A stretch of 22,918 nt of DNA from Gammaproteobacteria bacterium (GCA_026398715.1 JAPLSI010000162.1:1-22918); one strand, 5' to 3'. Positions 6,996 through 14,848 are shown, counted from the first letter of the stretch. Program-made: numbers and translations. Notes: generated by a model from the letters alone, not told the origin.

Positions 6996-7108
6996 GGTGG
7001 CAGCCCTTGCCGGCTTGCCTCGGCGCCCGAATCAGTCAATACCGTTGCTGCCTTCCGGCCCTGGCGGAGTTTTCAACCTATCGTCGCGAGGGGCCGACAA
7101 AGGCCACC
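6996..7108 (-). ncRNA. ffs: Signal recognition particle RNA, small (4.5S) type
   Basis: The minus strand carries the nearly invariant SRP RNA apical segment GCCAGGGCCGGAAGGCAGCA at about 7042-7061, which binds Ffh and closes with a GGAA tetraloop. The terminal helix is formed by GGTGGC at 7108-7103 and GCCACC at 7001-6996, continued by a CTTTGTCGGC/GCCGGCAAGG helix with a small bulge. This defines a molecule of about 113 nt, the usual size for proteobacteria. The RNA scaffolds co-translational targeting of membrane proteins. It lies 12 bases downstream of tRNA-Ser(GGA) on the same strand. End points come from base pairing and may be off by a few bases. Confidence 0.93.
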
Positions 7109-7120
7109 ATAGAAAACTAG

Positions 7121-7213
7121 TGGCGGAGAGAGAGGGATTCGAACCCTCGGTACGGTTTTAAATCGTACACACACTTTCCAGGCGTGCTCCTTAAACCACT
7201 CGGACACCTCTCC
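7121..7213 (-). tRNA. tRNA-Ser, anticodon GGA
   Basis: A class II tRNA reading UCC and UCU. The 5' acceptor strand GGAGAGG is at 7213-7207, the 3' strand TCTCTCC at 7131-7125, then discriminator G and an encoded CCA at 7123-7121. The anticodon stem-loop is CACGC-CTGGAAA-GTGTG, with GGA at 7179-7177. The long variable arm and the GGTTCGAATCC T arm are both clear. It is the first of two RNAs in an apparent tRNA-SRP RNA transcript. Confidence 0.97.
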
Positions 7214-7277
7214 GCATTTTGAAGCTGACCCGCAGCGATCACCGTTGGACAGGGTAAACGCCTGAAACAAGAGCGAA

Positions 7278-7306
7278 ATTGTAACCGAGGCCGGCAAGGG
7301 GGACAA
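7278..7306 (-). promoter_or_regulatory. Predicted promoter for tRNA-Ser(GGA) and SRP RNA
   Basis: On the minus strand, TTGTCC (7306-7301) and TACAAT (7283-7278) are separated by exactly 17 bp. This gives a start near 7271 and a leader of about 58 nt before the tRNA. No other promoter-like sequence is seen between the tRNA and the SRP RNA. Confidence 0.55.
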
Positions 7307-7331
7307 GTTTGACGACCAGGCCGGGAGCACG

Positions 7332-7361
7332 CTTGGCCCCAGCCAAGGGGTAGGGGACAAT
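7332..7361 (+). promoter_or_regulatory. Possible dnaX promoter with a small inverted repeat
   Basis: TTGGCC (7333-7338) and GACAAT (7356-7361) are spaced 17 bp apart and would start transcription about 19 bases before dnaX. The -35 half lies in a perfect six-base inverted repeat, CTTGGC (7332-7337) with GCCAAG (7342-7347). Both boxes are weak, so this is a tentative call. The rest of the tRNA/dnaX gap shows nothing else. Confidence 0.35.
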
Positions 7362-7386
7362 GGAAGCGATCGAAACGAGGGTGCCC

Positions 7387-9102
7387 ATGTCCTATCTTGT
7401 CCTGGCCCGAAAATGGCGACCGAAACGCTTCGACGAACTGGTCGGGCAGGAGCACGTCGTGCGGGCGCTGACCAACGCGCTCGAAACCGGCCGGGTCCAC
7501 CATGCCTTCCTGTTCACGGGCACGCGCGGGGTCGGCAAGACCACCATCGCGCGTATTTTCGCCAAGAGCCTGAATTGTGAGCGGGGCAGCGGCGCCGAGC
7601 CTTGCGGCGAGTGCGCATCGTGCCTGGACATCGACGCCGGCCGCTTCGTGGACCTGCTGGAGATCGACGCGGCCAGCAATACCGGTGTGGACGATGTCCG
7701 TGCACTGATCGAAAACGCGCAGTACATGCCTGCACGCGGCCGCACCAAGGTCTACCTGGTGGACGAAGTGCACATGCTGTCCAAGAGTGCGTTCAACGCC
7801 CTGTTGAAGACGCTGGAAGAGCCGCCCGGCCACGTCAAGTTCCTGCTGGCGACCACCGATCCACAGAAGCTGCCGGTCACCGTCCTGTCGCGTTGCCTGC
7901 AGTTCAACTTGCGCCGCCTGGAACCGGAACAGATCCAGGGCCAGATGTCGCGCATCCTGCAGGCCGAGCAGATCCAGGCCGACCCGCAGGCGCTTGCGCT
8001 GCTGGCCCGCGCCGCCGACGGCAGCCTGCGTGATGGCCTGTCGCTGCTCGACCAGGCCATCGCCTACACCGGCGGCAAGCTCGAGGAAGCTGGCGTCAAC
8101 GCGATGCTCGGCACGGTCGAGCGCGCCCAGGTCGGTGAATTGCTCGAATCGCTCGCTGCCGGCGACGGTGGCAGGTTGATGGCCGCAGTCGTGGAGATGG
8201 CCCAGTACTCGCCGGACTTCGGCCATGTGCTCGACGACCTGGCAACCGAACTGCATCGCATCCAGCTGCAGCAGCTGGTGCCGGGATTCCAGCCCGAGCC
8301 GTCGCGGATCGACACCCTGGGGCTGGCCTCGAGACTGTCGCCGGAGCTGGTGCAGCTTTGGTACCAGATGGCCGTGAATGGCCGCCGCGATCTTGGCTAC
8401 GCGCCCAGCACCCGTGCCGGTTTTGAAATGGCCCTGCTGCGCATGCTGGCCTTCCGTCCGTCGGACGGTCCGCGCCCGGACCCCGCCAGGATTCCGGTGG
8501 CGACCGGCAGCACGCCGTCCGCCACGCGCGAAGCAACGTCTGCGCCAACACCGGCCGCACGGCCAGCTGTCGCGCAGCCAACTGTCGCGCAGCCAAGCGT
8601 CGCGCAGCCGACTGTCGTGCAGCCAAGCGTCGCGCAGCCAAGCGCCGCGCAGCAAACTGTCAGCGCCACGCCTGCGCCGGTGACCGCCGCCACGGCGCAG
8701 CCGTCCCGCCTCGACGATGCCGACCAATGGCTGGCGCTGGTCGCCGGATCGGGATTGAAGGGTCCCGCACTGCAGCTTGCCTCGCACTGCGCTTTCATCA
8801 ACTGCGACGAAGACGTGCTTCGCGTGCACCTGCCCGAGGAAGATGCGCACCTGCGATCCGAAAGCGGCGTGCGCCAGGTGACGCAGGCGGTCGCGACCGC
8901 CATCGGCCGACCGGTGCAGATTCGATTCGAAGCACATCCGGGCGGCACGGGCGACACCTTGCACCAGCGCAACCAGCGCCAGCGCAGCGAGCGCCAGGTG
9001 GCGGCCGAAGCCAGTTTCCGCGCCGATCCCGTGGTCAGCCAGTTGCTCGGCCAGGGCGGCAGCATCGTTCCCGATTCCATCCGACCCTTGAGTGAGAACT
9101 GA
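7387..9102 (+). CDS. dnaX: DNA polymerase III tau subunit (clamp loader and replisome organiser)
   Basis: The 571-aa clamp-loader ATPase that opens the beta clamp and tethers polymerase cores and helicase. The AAA+ module has Walker A GTRGVGKTT (45-53), a zinc module (Cys64, Cys73, Cys76, Cys79), Walker B YLVDEVHML, sensor LLATTDPQKLP and the SRC motif LSRC (Ser168-Arg169). The lid and collar extend to about 355. A Pro/Ala/Gln linker (about 360-440) leads to the tau-specific C-terminal domain. The ATG at 7387 gives the classic MSYLVLARKWRP start and is preceded by GAGG; a longer reading from 7360 adds nine unmatched residues. No A-rich slippery heptamer followed by a stem-loop is seen, so only full-length tau is predicted. 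ybaB follows after two bases. Confidence 0.96.
   Translation: MSYLVLARKWRPKRFDELVGQEHVVRALTNALETGRVHHAFLFTGTRGVGKTTIARIFAKSLNCERGSGAEPCGECASCLDIDAGRFVDLLEIDAASNTGVDDVRALIENAQYMPARGRTKVYLVDEVHMLSKSAFNALLKTLEEPPGHVKFLLATTDPQKLPVTVLSRCLQFNLRRLEPEQIQGQMSRILQAEQIQADPQALALLARAADGSLRDGLSLLDQAIAYTGGKLEEAGVNAMLGTVERAQVGELLESLAAGDGGRLMAAVVEMAQYSPDFGHVLDDLATELHRIQLQQLVPGFQPEPSRIDTLGLASRLSPELVQLWYQMAVNGRRDLGYAPSTRAGFEMALLRMLAFRPSDGPRPDPARIPVATGSTPSATREATSAPTPAARPAVAQPTVAQPSVAQPTVVQPSVAQPSAAQQTVSATPAPVTAATAQPSRLDDADQWLALVAGSGLKGPALQLASHCAFINCDEDVLRVHLPEEDAHLRSESGVRQVTQAVATAIGRPVQIRFEAHPGGTGDTLHQRNQRQRSERQVAAEASFRADPVVSQLLGQGGSIVPDSIRPLSEN
8569..8658 (+). repeat. Six tandem 15-bp repeats within dnaX
   Basis: Six consecutive 15-base units encode VAQPT, VAQPS, VAQPT, VVQPS, VAQPS and AAQQT (residues 395-424). 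T and S alternate in the first four units, a 30-bp super-period. They lie in the flexible linker between the ATPase and tau-specific domains, where length change should be tolerated. The last unit has diverged most. Confidence 0.93.
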
Positions 9103-9104
9103 AA

Positions 9105-9425
9105 ATGCGAGGCAATATCGCGCAGATGATGCAACAGGCGCAGCGTATGCAGGACAACCTGAAGCGCGTGCAGGACGAACTGGCCGTGCTTGAAGTCACC
9201 GGGCAATCGGGTGGCGGCATGGTAAGCATCACCATCACCGGCAAGATGGAAACGCGCCGCGTGCACATCGATCCGTCGGTGCTGGGCGATGCCGAAATGC
9301 TGGAAGACCTCGTTACCGCCGCCTTCAACGACGCAGTCAACAAGGCCAATGAAGAAAGCGCCAGGCGCATGTCCGCGGCGACCGCAGGCATGTCGCTGCC
9401 GGCCGGGATGAAATTGCCGTTTTGA
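9105..9425 (+). CDS. ybaB: YbaB/EbfC family nucleoid-associated protein
   Basis: A 106-aa small DNA-binding protein of the YbaB/EbfC family, which forms dimers that bind DNA and associate with the nucleoid. The N-terminal helix is rich in Met and Gln ([26 protein letters not shown]), followed by the conserved beta region [29 protein letters not shown] and a C-terminal helix. It is set between dnaX and recR, the usual order in bacteria. It starts two bases after the dnaX stop, and its stop overlaps the recR start. Confidence 0.94.
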   Translation: MRGNIAQMMQQAQRMQDNLKRVQDELAVLEVTGQSGGGMVSITITGKMETRRVHIDPSVLGDAEMLEDLVTAAFNDAVNKANEESARRMSAATAGMSLPAGMKLPF

Positions 9426-10027
9426 GCGCCGCATCGCCGCTGCTGGAGCAACTGATCGAAGCCTTGCGCTGCCTTCCCGGCGTGGGCCAGAAGAGCGCGC
9501 AGCGCATGGCCTACCACCTGCTGGAACGCAATCGCGAGGGCGGCGCGCGGCTGTCGCACGTGTTGGCAGAAGCCGTGGAGCGCATCGGCCATTGCCGGCA
9601 ATGCCGCGACTTCAGCGAGCAGGCCTTGTGCGCCACTTGCGCCAGTGCATCGCGCGAACAATCGCAGTTGTGCGCCGTCGAATCGCCGGCCGACCGCCTG
9701 GTAATCGAACAGGCAACAGGCTATCGCGGGCTGTATTTCATCCTGCAGGGCAGGCTGTCACCGCTGGACGGCATCGGTCCGAAGGAACTCGGGCTGGACT
9801 TGCTGGCCACGCGGCTGGCGCAGGGCGGCATCCGCGAATTGATCATCGCCACCAACCCGACGGTCGAAGGCGAGGCCACCGCGCACTATCTGGCGCAGCT
9901 TGCGCGCCAGTTCGACGTGACCCCAAGCCGGCTCGCGCACGGCGTACCCTTGGGCGGCGAACTGGAATATGTCGACCGCGGCACGCTGGCGCACGCGTTT
10001 GGTTCGCGACACGAAGCGAGTAGCTGA
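9422..10027 (+). CDS. recR: Recombination mediator protein RecR
   Basis: RecR works with RecO (and RecF) to load RecA onto single-stranded gaps. The 201-aa protein has the helix-hairpin-helix [20 protein letters not shown] (residues 16-35), a zinc finger (Cys58, Cys61, Cys70, Cys73), and a Toprim domain from about 85 to 175 ([20 protein letters not shown], then [16 protein letters not shown]). The start is a TTG at 9422 whose last two bases form part of the ybaB TGA. The first in-frame ATG (residue 29) lies inside the helix-hairpin-helix and would destroy it, so the TTG start is well supported. Confidence 0.95.
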   Translation: MSAASPLLEQLIEALRCLPGVGQKSAQRMAYHLLERNREGGARLSHVLAEAVERIGHCRQCRDFSEQALCATCASASREQSQLCAVESPADRLVIEQATGYRGLYFILQGRLSPLDGIGPKELGLDLLATRLAQGGIRELIIATNPTVEGEATAHYLAQLARQFDVTPSRLAHGVPLGGELEYVDRGTLAHAFGSRHEASS

Positions 10028-10064
10028 TACAAGGCGTGGCTGTGGGTTGTCCGAGGAGGCGAAC

Positions 10065-10409
10065 ATGCAAGACACGATTTTCAGCAAGATCATCCGCCGC
10101 GAAATTCCCGCCGACATCGTCTTCGAGGACGACCAGGTGCTGGCCTTCCGCGACATCTCGCCCCAGGCCCCGGTGCACGTGCTGTTCGTGCCGAAACAAC
10201 CGTATCGGAGCTTGAACGAGGTTCCGGCAAGCGAAGCGGCGTTGGTCGGGTCGCTCATGCTGGCTGCCGCGCAGTACGCGAGGCTTGAAGGCTTCGCCGA
10301 GGACGGCTACCGCCTGGTGATGAACGTCAACGCAGACGGTGGACAGACCGTCTTCCACATGCACCTGCACCTGCTGGCGGGGCGGGCGATGCAGGGCGGA
10401 TTCGGCTAG
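10065..10409 (+). CDS. hinT: HIT-family purine nucleoside phosphoramidase
   Basis: A 114-aa histidine triad hydrolase that cleaves AMP-N bonds such as AMP-lysine. The triad is HMHLHLL (His98, His100, His102). The N-terminal TIFSKIIRREIPADIVFEDD and the VHVLFVPKQPYRSL strand are typical of the HINT branch. A strong ribosome-binding site, GAGGAGG at 10053-10059, sits five bases before the ATG and fixes the start. It lies 37 bases after recR in the same direction and may be read from the same transcript. A perfect 11-bp hairpin spans its stop codon. Confidence 0.95.
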   Translation: MQDTIFSKIIRREIPADIVFEDDQVLAFRDISPQAPVHVLFVPKQPYRSLNEVPASEAALVGSLMLAAAQYARLEGFAEDGYRLVMNVNADGGQTVFHMHLHLLAGRAMQGGFG

Positions 10410-10422
10410 GCGCCGAATCCGC
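10396..10422. terminator. Perfect 11-bp hairpin spanning the hinT stop, between convergent genes
   Basis: GCGGATTCGGC (10396-10406) and GCCGAATCCGC (10412-10422) pair perfectly around a five-base loop. Only 31 bases separate the hinT and slp stops, so the hairpin could end transcription from both sides. Neither flank has a T-run, so terminator function is uncertain. Confidence 0.45.
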
Positions 10423-10440
10423 GCGCATCAGTCGCAGCGA

Positions 10441-10926
10441 TTACCAGCGGCGCCCGTACCAACCGCCGAAGAAGAACGGCCGATCGTGGATGATCCGCAC
10501 GTCGTCGCGTTCCGGCCACAGATACACCACGTCGGCGGCGACCCGCGGATACTGGTAGTCGTATTCGCCGACCTTGCGGGTTTCGAAGCCTTCGATGCGA
10601 CCGGAAATGGTGACCTCGCGGCCCGCCTTGAATACTTCAGGGTCGTAGAATCCATTGCGGCAGGCGATGAACCGACCCAGGCTGCGGTCGAGTTGCTGCG
10701 GCTGGGTGCTGCCGGCAAGCGGCGTGGATACGATTTCGAAGCAACTGCTCTGGCTGCGTGGTTCGACGCTGACGACGTGACCGCCCCAGCGAACCAATTC
10801 GCCGACGGCCTGCTTGGCGACCGCCCCTTCGGGAGTAATCGTTGAAAACTGGCCCTGCAATGGCTTGGGTGCGGTAACGCAACCGGCCAGGGCCAGGGTG
10901 AGGGCGATAGCGGCGGGGACTTTCAT
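10441..10926 (-). CDS. slp: Slp-family outer membrane lipoprotein
   Basis: A 161-aa predicted lipoprotein of the Slp family (starvation lipoprotein of Escherichia coli). A short hydrophobic signal ends in a lipobox, LALAGC, with Cys16 as the lipid-bearing residue. The mature part has the family's RWGGHVVSVEPRS, GRFIACRNGFYDPEVFKAG and VTISGRIEGFETRKVGEYDY segments, then a Trp/Tyr/Gly-rich tail (FFFGGWYGRRW). A GGAG ribosome-binding site lies seven bases before the ATG. It is 13 bases downstream of tgpA and appears to be the last gene of the moxR operon. Its cellular role is not known. Confidence 0.88.
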   Translation of the reverse strand: MKVPAAIALTLALAGCVTAPKPLQGQFSTITPEGAVAKQAVGELVRWGGHVVSVEPRSQSSCFEIVSTPLAGSTQPQQLDRSLGRFIACRNGFYDPEVFKAGREVTISGRIEGFETRKVGEYDYQYPRVAADVVYLWPERDDVRIIHDRPFFFGGWYGRRW

Positions 10927-10939
10927 GGGTTGACTCCAG

Positions 10940-12883
10940 TCATGTTCGGTTGCGTCGGTTGGTCCGGAACCCCCGCAGACCGCGGATGAGCGCCTTTTGT
11001 TCCTCGTCCGTGAGCTCTTTGCCAGCGTAACGCCAGTCCGTGTAACGCTGGCTGACCGAAAGCAGTGCCGGACCGTCCGCGGCCAGCTCCGTCGCGACGC
11101 GTCGCGAGAAGCTCAGAGGAGGTTCGCTGGGTTGCTTGGCCCAGCCCGCGCGGCGCAGGCGTTTCACCAGCGAACGCCAGGCCTGCACCAGCGGCGGACT
11201 GCGGTCGCGATGCTGGTGCAGAAGGAACCACAGCGTCAGGCCCAACGCCAGCGCTGAACCGATGCCAAAGGCGGTAACCAGTTGCCAGGCCTGTGCTTCG
11301 TCGATGCCGATCGGCCGCAGCAGGTTCTGTTGCCGCGCGGCGTTGAAGCCGAGCACCAGCTGGTTCCATTGCCTGCGCAGGAAGTCGGTGCCGTCGAACA
11401 TCGGTTCGAGCATGCCCGCCGCCGCGCCCGCCAGCCCCGCCTGTTGCCGCGCCTGCAGGTCGTCGAGCGTATCGAGGATGTTTTCCGGGGCGATGGCGGC
11501 AGTCGGATCCACTCGCGTCCAGCCTCGTCCATCGAGCCAGATTTCATTCCAGGCGTGCGCGTCCTTGCCCTTGAGCAACCAGTATTTCCCGATCTTGTTG
11601 TAATGGCCGCCCACGTAGCCGGTAACTACACGCGTGGGCACGCCGGCTGCACGCATGAACACCGCATAGGCCGAGCTGAAGTGCTGGCAGAAACCCAACC
11701 GGGTCTCGAACAGGAAATCATCGGTCGCGTTGAAGCCGACCGGCGGTGCCGAAATCGTGTACTTGAAGTCGCGCTCCAGCATGGCCATGAAGCGTTGCGT
11801 AAGCACGATCGGATCGGGATTTTCCGCTTGCCATTGCCTGGCCATCGCGATGGTGCGCGGATCATGGCCGGGCGGCAGCGACAACGCGATGCGGCGCTGC
11901 CAGCCGGGCAGCGGATCAGTGAATCGCGCCTGCGGCGACGACTCGCCGAAGTAGCGCACGAGGTTGTTCACCGGCTCGGCGCTGACAGCCGTCAACTCGC
12001 CGTTGAGTTGTGATTGGGGCGGCGTCGTCAGGGGCAGGTCGAGCACCACCAGGTCGCGACGCTCGGTGGGTTCGAACATCACTTCGTAGCGGATGGTCGC
12101 GCCAGTGGCCTGAAGCGCTGGACCGGGCATGCTGATGGCGCCGATGTCACGCGTCCACGCTTCACCATCGAAGTGGACCAGGACCGGACCTCGCCAGTAC
12201 ATCTGCGCCCGGGGTGGCGTGCTGCCGATGAATCGGGCGCGGAATGCGGCCGAGTCGTCCACCAGAGCATCGAGCCATTCGTTCGGCGTCATGCGGTCGC
12301 CCAGGCCGGCGCGACTGAAGGAATTTTCCGGCAAACCCCACAAGGGCGTCGCCAGCCTGGGGAACAACCAGAAGCCCGCCAGCGCCATTGGCACGGCCAT
12401 CGCCAGCGCCGCACCAGCCTGGCGGAACGAAGGCAGCAGCGATGCATGCTTGCCCGGCACGAGCCTGGACCAGGCGATCAGCGACAGCGCAACGGCGGGC
12501 AGCGCAAGGCTGAGGCTGAGCGGGCCCTGGTCCTGGAGGAATGCGGCAAACGGTGCGAACAGCGAAAACCCGAGCAGGCTGTGCGCATCGCGCAGCGTAT
12601 GGGTCTCGAAGGGCTTGAGCATCAACATCGCCAGCAGCCCGGCGCAGGAGGTATCGCGCCCTATGCGGAATCCGTAGGCGGCCAGTACCAGTCCGCCGAT
12701 GGTCAGTGTCAGCAACAGGCGCATCCAGGCCGGCCAGGGTCGTTCCGAATAGGCCGCCAGCAGTCCGGTGGCGACCAGCACGGCGGCCAGCCAGCCGGGC
12801 ACCAACACGAGCAAGGGCATCGCGCAGGCCGCTGCCGCCAGCAGGCACCAGCGACGCGTGGCGCGGTCGATCGGCTCAATCAT
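10940..12883 (-). CDS. tgpA: TgpA-type membrane transglutaminase-like protein
   Basis: A 647-aa inner membrane protein matching the DUF3488/transglutaminase family, typified by Pseudomonas aeruginosa TgpA. About six hydrophobic segments fill residues 12-180. A periplasmic region follows with a transglutaminase-like core whose Cys-His-Asp triad is Cys399 (RLGFCQHFSSAYAVFMR), His443 (KDAHAWNEIW) and Asp459 (GWTRVDPT). A last membrane helix at about 535-556 leads to a cytoplasmic tail of DUF4129 type. TgpA is important for viability in Pseudomonas, probably through the cell envelope; its substrate is unknown. The start overlaps the end of the DUF58 gene by eight bases (ATGATTGA), so the two are translationally coupled. 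Confidence 0.92.
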   Translation of the reverse strand: MIEPIDRATRRWCLLAAAACAMPLLVLVPGWLAAVLVATGLLAAYSERPWPAWMRLLLTLTIGGLVLAAYGFRIGRDTSCAGLLAMLMLKPFETHTLRDAHSLLGFSLFAPFAAFLQDQGPLSLSLALPAVALSLIAWSRLVPGKHASLLPSFRQAGAALAMAVPMALAGFWLFPRLATPLWGLPENSFSRAGLGDRMTPNEWLDALVDDSAAFRARFIGSTPPRAQMYWRGPVLVHFDGEAWTRDIGAISMPGPALQATGATIRYEVMFEPTERRDLVVLDLPLTTPPQSQLNGELTAVSAEPVNNLVRYFGESSPQARFTDPLPGWQRRIALSLPPGHDPRTIAMARQWQAENPDPIVLTQRFMAMLERDFKYTISAPPVGFNATDDFLFETRLGFCQHFSSAYAVFMRAAGVPTRVVTGYVGGHYNKIGKYWLLKGKDAHAWNEIWLDGRGWTRVDPTAAIAPENILDTLDDLQARQQAGLAGAAAGMLEPMFDGTDFLRRQWNQLVLGFNAARQQNLLRPIGIDEAQAWQLVTAFGIGSALALGLTLWFLLHQHRDRSPPLVQAWRSLVKRLRRAGWAKQPSEPPLSFSRRVATELAADGPALLSVSQRYTDWRYAGKELTDEEQKALIRGLRGFRTNRRNRT

Positions 12884-13844
12884 GGGGCAGCAACGCGAGG
12901 GTTCGCAGGCACAAGTGCCGGTGTTCGGCGCCCCGGCCTGCCGGGATGCGCTGCAATGGCAATACCAGCGCGTAGTTGCTGCCGCTGCGTTCGGCCTCCA
13001 CGACCCAGCGCGCCAATCGGCTGATTCGGTCTTCGTAGGGCAGGGGATGCGCCGCGTTCCAGTCGATGGTTATGTCGCGCGCCACCGCGGACTCGTACTC
13101 GCGAACGAGCAGTCGGTCCGCGCGCGCCGACGCCTTCCAGGCAATTTGTCGCGGCATGTCGCCGGACCGGTATTCACGAAGATGGTGGGGTTGTTCGCCA
13201 TGCGCCCGGGTGCGCGGCGAGTCGCCGTCGCCCAGCGCCTCGGGCAGGGGCGGCGCGTTCAGTTCAAGCGCGGGGTATACCAGCAAGCGCGAGTCGGGGC
13301 GCAGCCAACTCCACGCCCGCGCCAGCCCCAGCGGCCTGAGCGTACTCAACCGCAGGCGGCCCAGCGCCAGCCAACCGCGCGTCTGCGTCGGGAGATCGAG
13401 GATTACCTCCGCTTCATCGTTCGCATCGAGTTCGAAATCGGAACGCGAGTTGCCGCAAATCAGTTGCAGGCCCGGGCGCGACCTTGCGCCATCTGCATCG
13501 AATCGCAGTTTCACCGGCAGCACCTGGCCGGCGAAAACCGGGTCCGCATGGATGGCCTTCAGCTGGATGCCCGACATGATCAGGTGCGCGTGCACCAGGC
13601 TGTTGTGGCCGACGCCGGCTAACAGGAAGACCAGCAGCAGGGCCGGGTTGTTGTTGTAGTTGAGGCCGCCCACCAGCATCGTCACCAGCATCGCGCCAAG
13701 GAACAGCCCGAAGCCGGTCGGCAACACGTAGATCCGGTTACGGGTGATGCGCACCGGCAGCGCTTCGGGTTTTTTTGGACGCACCAGCGCCAGCGCCGCC
13801 ATGCGGTCGCCGAAGCGTTCGACGGCGTCGCGGTTTGCCGCCAT
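12876..13844 (-). CDS. DUF58 domain membrane protein, MoxR partner
   Basis: A 322-aa protein. Two adjacent hydrophobic segments (about 38-60 and 66-84) anchor it, followed by a beta-rich region and the DUF58 domain with its signature HLREYRSGDMPRQIAWKASA (221-240) and RLLVREYE. DUF58 proteins nearly always accompany MoxR ATPases and are thought to be adaptors or assembly clients. It starts three bases after the moxR stop and overlaps tgpA. The conserved order MoxR-DUF58-TgpA implies one membrane-linked complex or assembly pathway. No von Willebrand (BatA/BatB) genes are present, so this is the TgpA-type rather than the aerotolerance-type operon. Confidence 0.9.
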   Translation of the reverse strand: MAANRDAVERFGDRMAALALVRPKKPEALPVRITRNRIYVLPTGFGLFLGAMLVTMLVGGLNYNNNPALLLVFLLAGVGHNSLVHAHLIMSGIQLKAIHADPVFAGQVLPVKLRFDADGARSRPGLQLICGNSRSDFELDANDEAEVILDLPTQTRGWLALGRLRLSTLRPLGLARAWSWLRPDSRLLVYPALELNAPPLPEALGDGDSPRTRAHGEQPHHLREYRSGDMPRQIAWKASARADRLLVREYESAVARDITIDWNAAHPLPYEDRISRLARWVVEAERSGSNYALVLPLQRIPAGRGAEHRHLCLRTLALLPHD

Positions 13845-13847
13845 CGA

Positions 13848-14801
13848 TCAGTCGACGGCGACGGATTTCAGGATGGACGCCGCCAGTGCGTCGCGCGAAC
13901 TTGCCTCGGCTTCCGGTACGAGCCTGTGTGCTGCAACCTCGACAAACAGCGCTTGCACGTCCTCGGGCAATGCATGCGCGCGGCCGGCGATCAACGCGTG
14001 TGCGCGCGCGCCTTGCAGCAGCGCCAGTCCCGCGCGCGGCGAAAGGCCTACGCGAACGCCCTTGTGCCGCCGGCTTTCGGCCAGCAGTCCCTGCACGTAG
14101 GCAATCAAGGCGTCGCTGGTGTGCACGCTGGCGACGCTTGCGCGCAGGGCCATCAGCTCCTCGCTGGTGAGTTGCGGCATGACCTTCGCGATCATGTCCC
14201 GGCGGTCGGCGCCGGCGAGCATCTCGCGTTCGGCATCGGCACCGGGGTAACCCAATTGCAGGCGCAGCAGGAAGCGGTCGAGTTGCGAATCGGGCAGCGG
14301 GAATGTGCCGGCGAGGTCGGCGGGATTCTGGGTCGCCATCACGAAGAAGGGTTGCGGCAGCGCGTGGCACACGCCGTCCACGGTGACCTGTTGTTCGGCC
14401 ATTGCTTCGAGCAGCGCGCTTTGCGTGCGCGGCGGCGCGCGATTGATTTCATCGGCCAGCAGCAACTGGGCGAACACCGGGCCGGGGTGGAAACGGAACT
14501 CGCGCGCCGTCGGGTCGAAGATGGACACGCCGATGATGTCCGAGGGAAGCAGGTCGGAGGTGAACTGCATGCGCTGGAAATCGAGCGCCAGAGTCGCCGC
14601 CATCGCCCTTGCCAGCGTGGTCTTGCCCAGGCCCGGCAGGTCCTCGATGAGCAGGTGGCCGCCGGCGAGCAGGGTGGTGAAGGCCAGCCGCACTTCGCGC
14701 GGCTTGCCCAGCACCAGCGTGTTGATCTGGTCCACGGCCGCGACCAGCGACTGGCGCAACGGGTCGGGTAGGATAGCGGCGTTGATGGCCTGCACGTGCA
14801 T
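13848..14801 (-). CDS. MoxR-family AAA+ ATPase
   Basis: A 317-aa cytoplasmic AAA+ ATPase of the MoxR group, chaperone-like proteins that mature or activate partner complexes. Walker A is EDLPGLGKTTLARA (53-66), Walker B is LLADEINRAPPRTQSALLEA (about 114-133), and sensor 1 is VMATQNP. PLPDSQLDRFLLRL contains the arginine region, and the C-terminal lid has SPRAGLALLQGARAHA. It is first in the minus-strand operon moxR-DUF58-tgpA-slp. Its ATG is 47 bases from the start of the divergent GT39 gene, so both promoters are squeezed into that gap or overlap coding sequence. No clear -10/-35 pair is visible there. Confidence 0.94.
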   Translation of the reverse strand: MHVQAINAAILPDPLRQSLVAAVDQINTLVLGKPREVRLAFTTLLAGGHLLIEDLPGLGKTTLARAMAATLALDFQRMQFTSDLLPSDIIGVSIFDPTAREFRFHPGPVFAQLLLADEINRAPPRTQSALLEAMAEQQVTVDGVCHALPQPFFVMATQNPADLAGTFPLPDSQLDRFLLRLQLGYPGADAEREMLAGADRRDMIAKVMPQLTSEELMALRASVASVHTSDALIAYVQGLLAESRRHKGVRVGLSPRAGLALLQGARAHALIAGRAHALPEDVQALFVEVAAHRLVPEAEASSRDALAASILKSVAVD

Positions 14802-14848
14802 GGGGTTCCCGGGTGCCGAACAATTGGAATGACAGGCACGATGCTGGC

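Noticed and set aside
8569..8658. Short regular repeats as a possible CRISPR array
   Set aside because: The units are contiguous 15-bp in-frame codon repeats with no spacers, inside dnaX.
7117..8964. 615-aa minus-strand ORF with repeated LRDAWLRDSW units
   Set aside because: The repeats are the reverse reading of the VAQP repeat in dnaX, and the frame also crosses the tRNA-Ser(GGA) gene.
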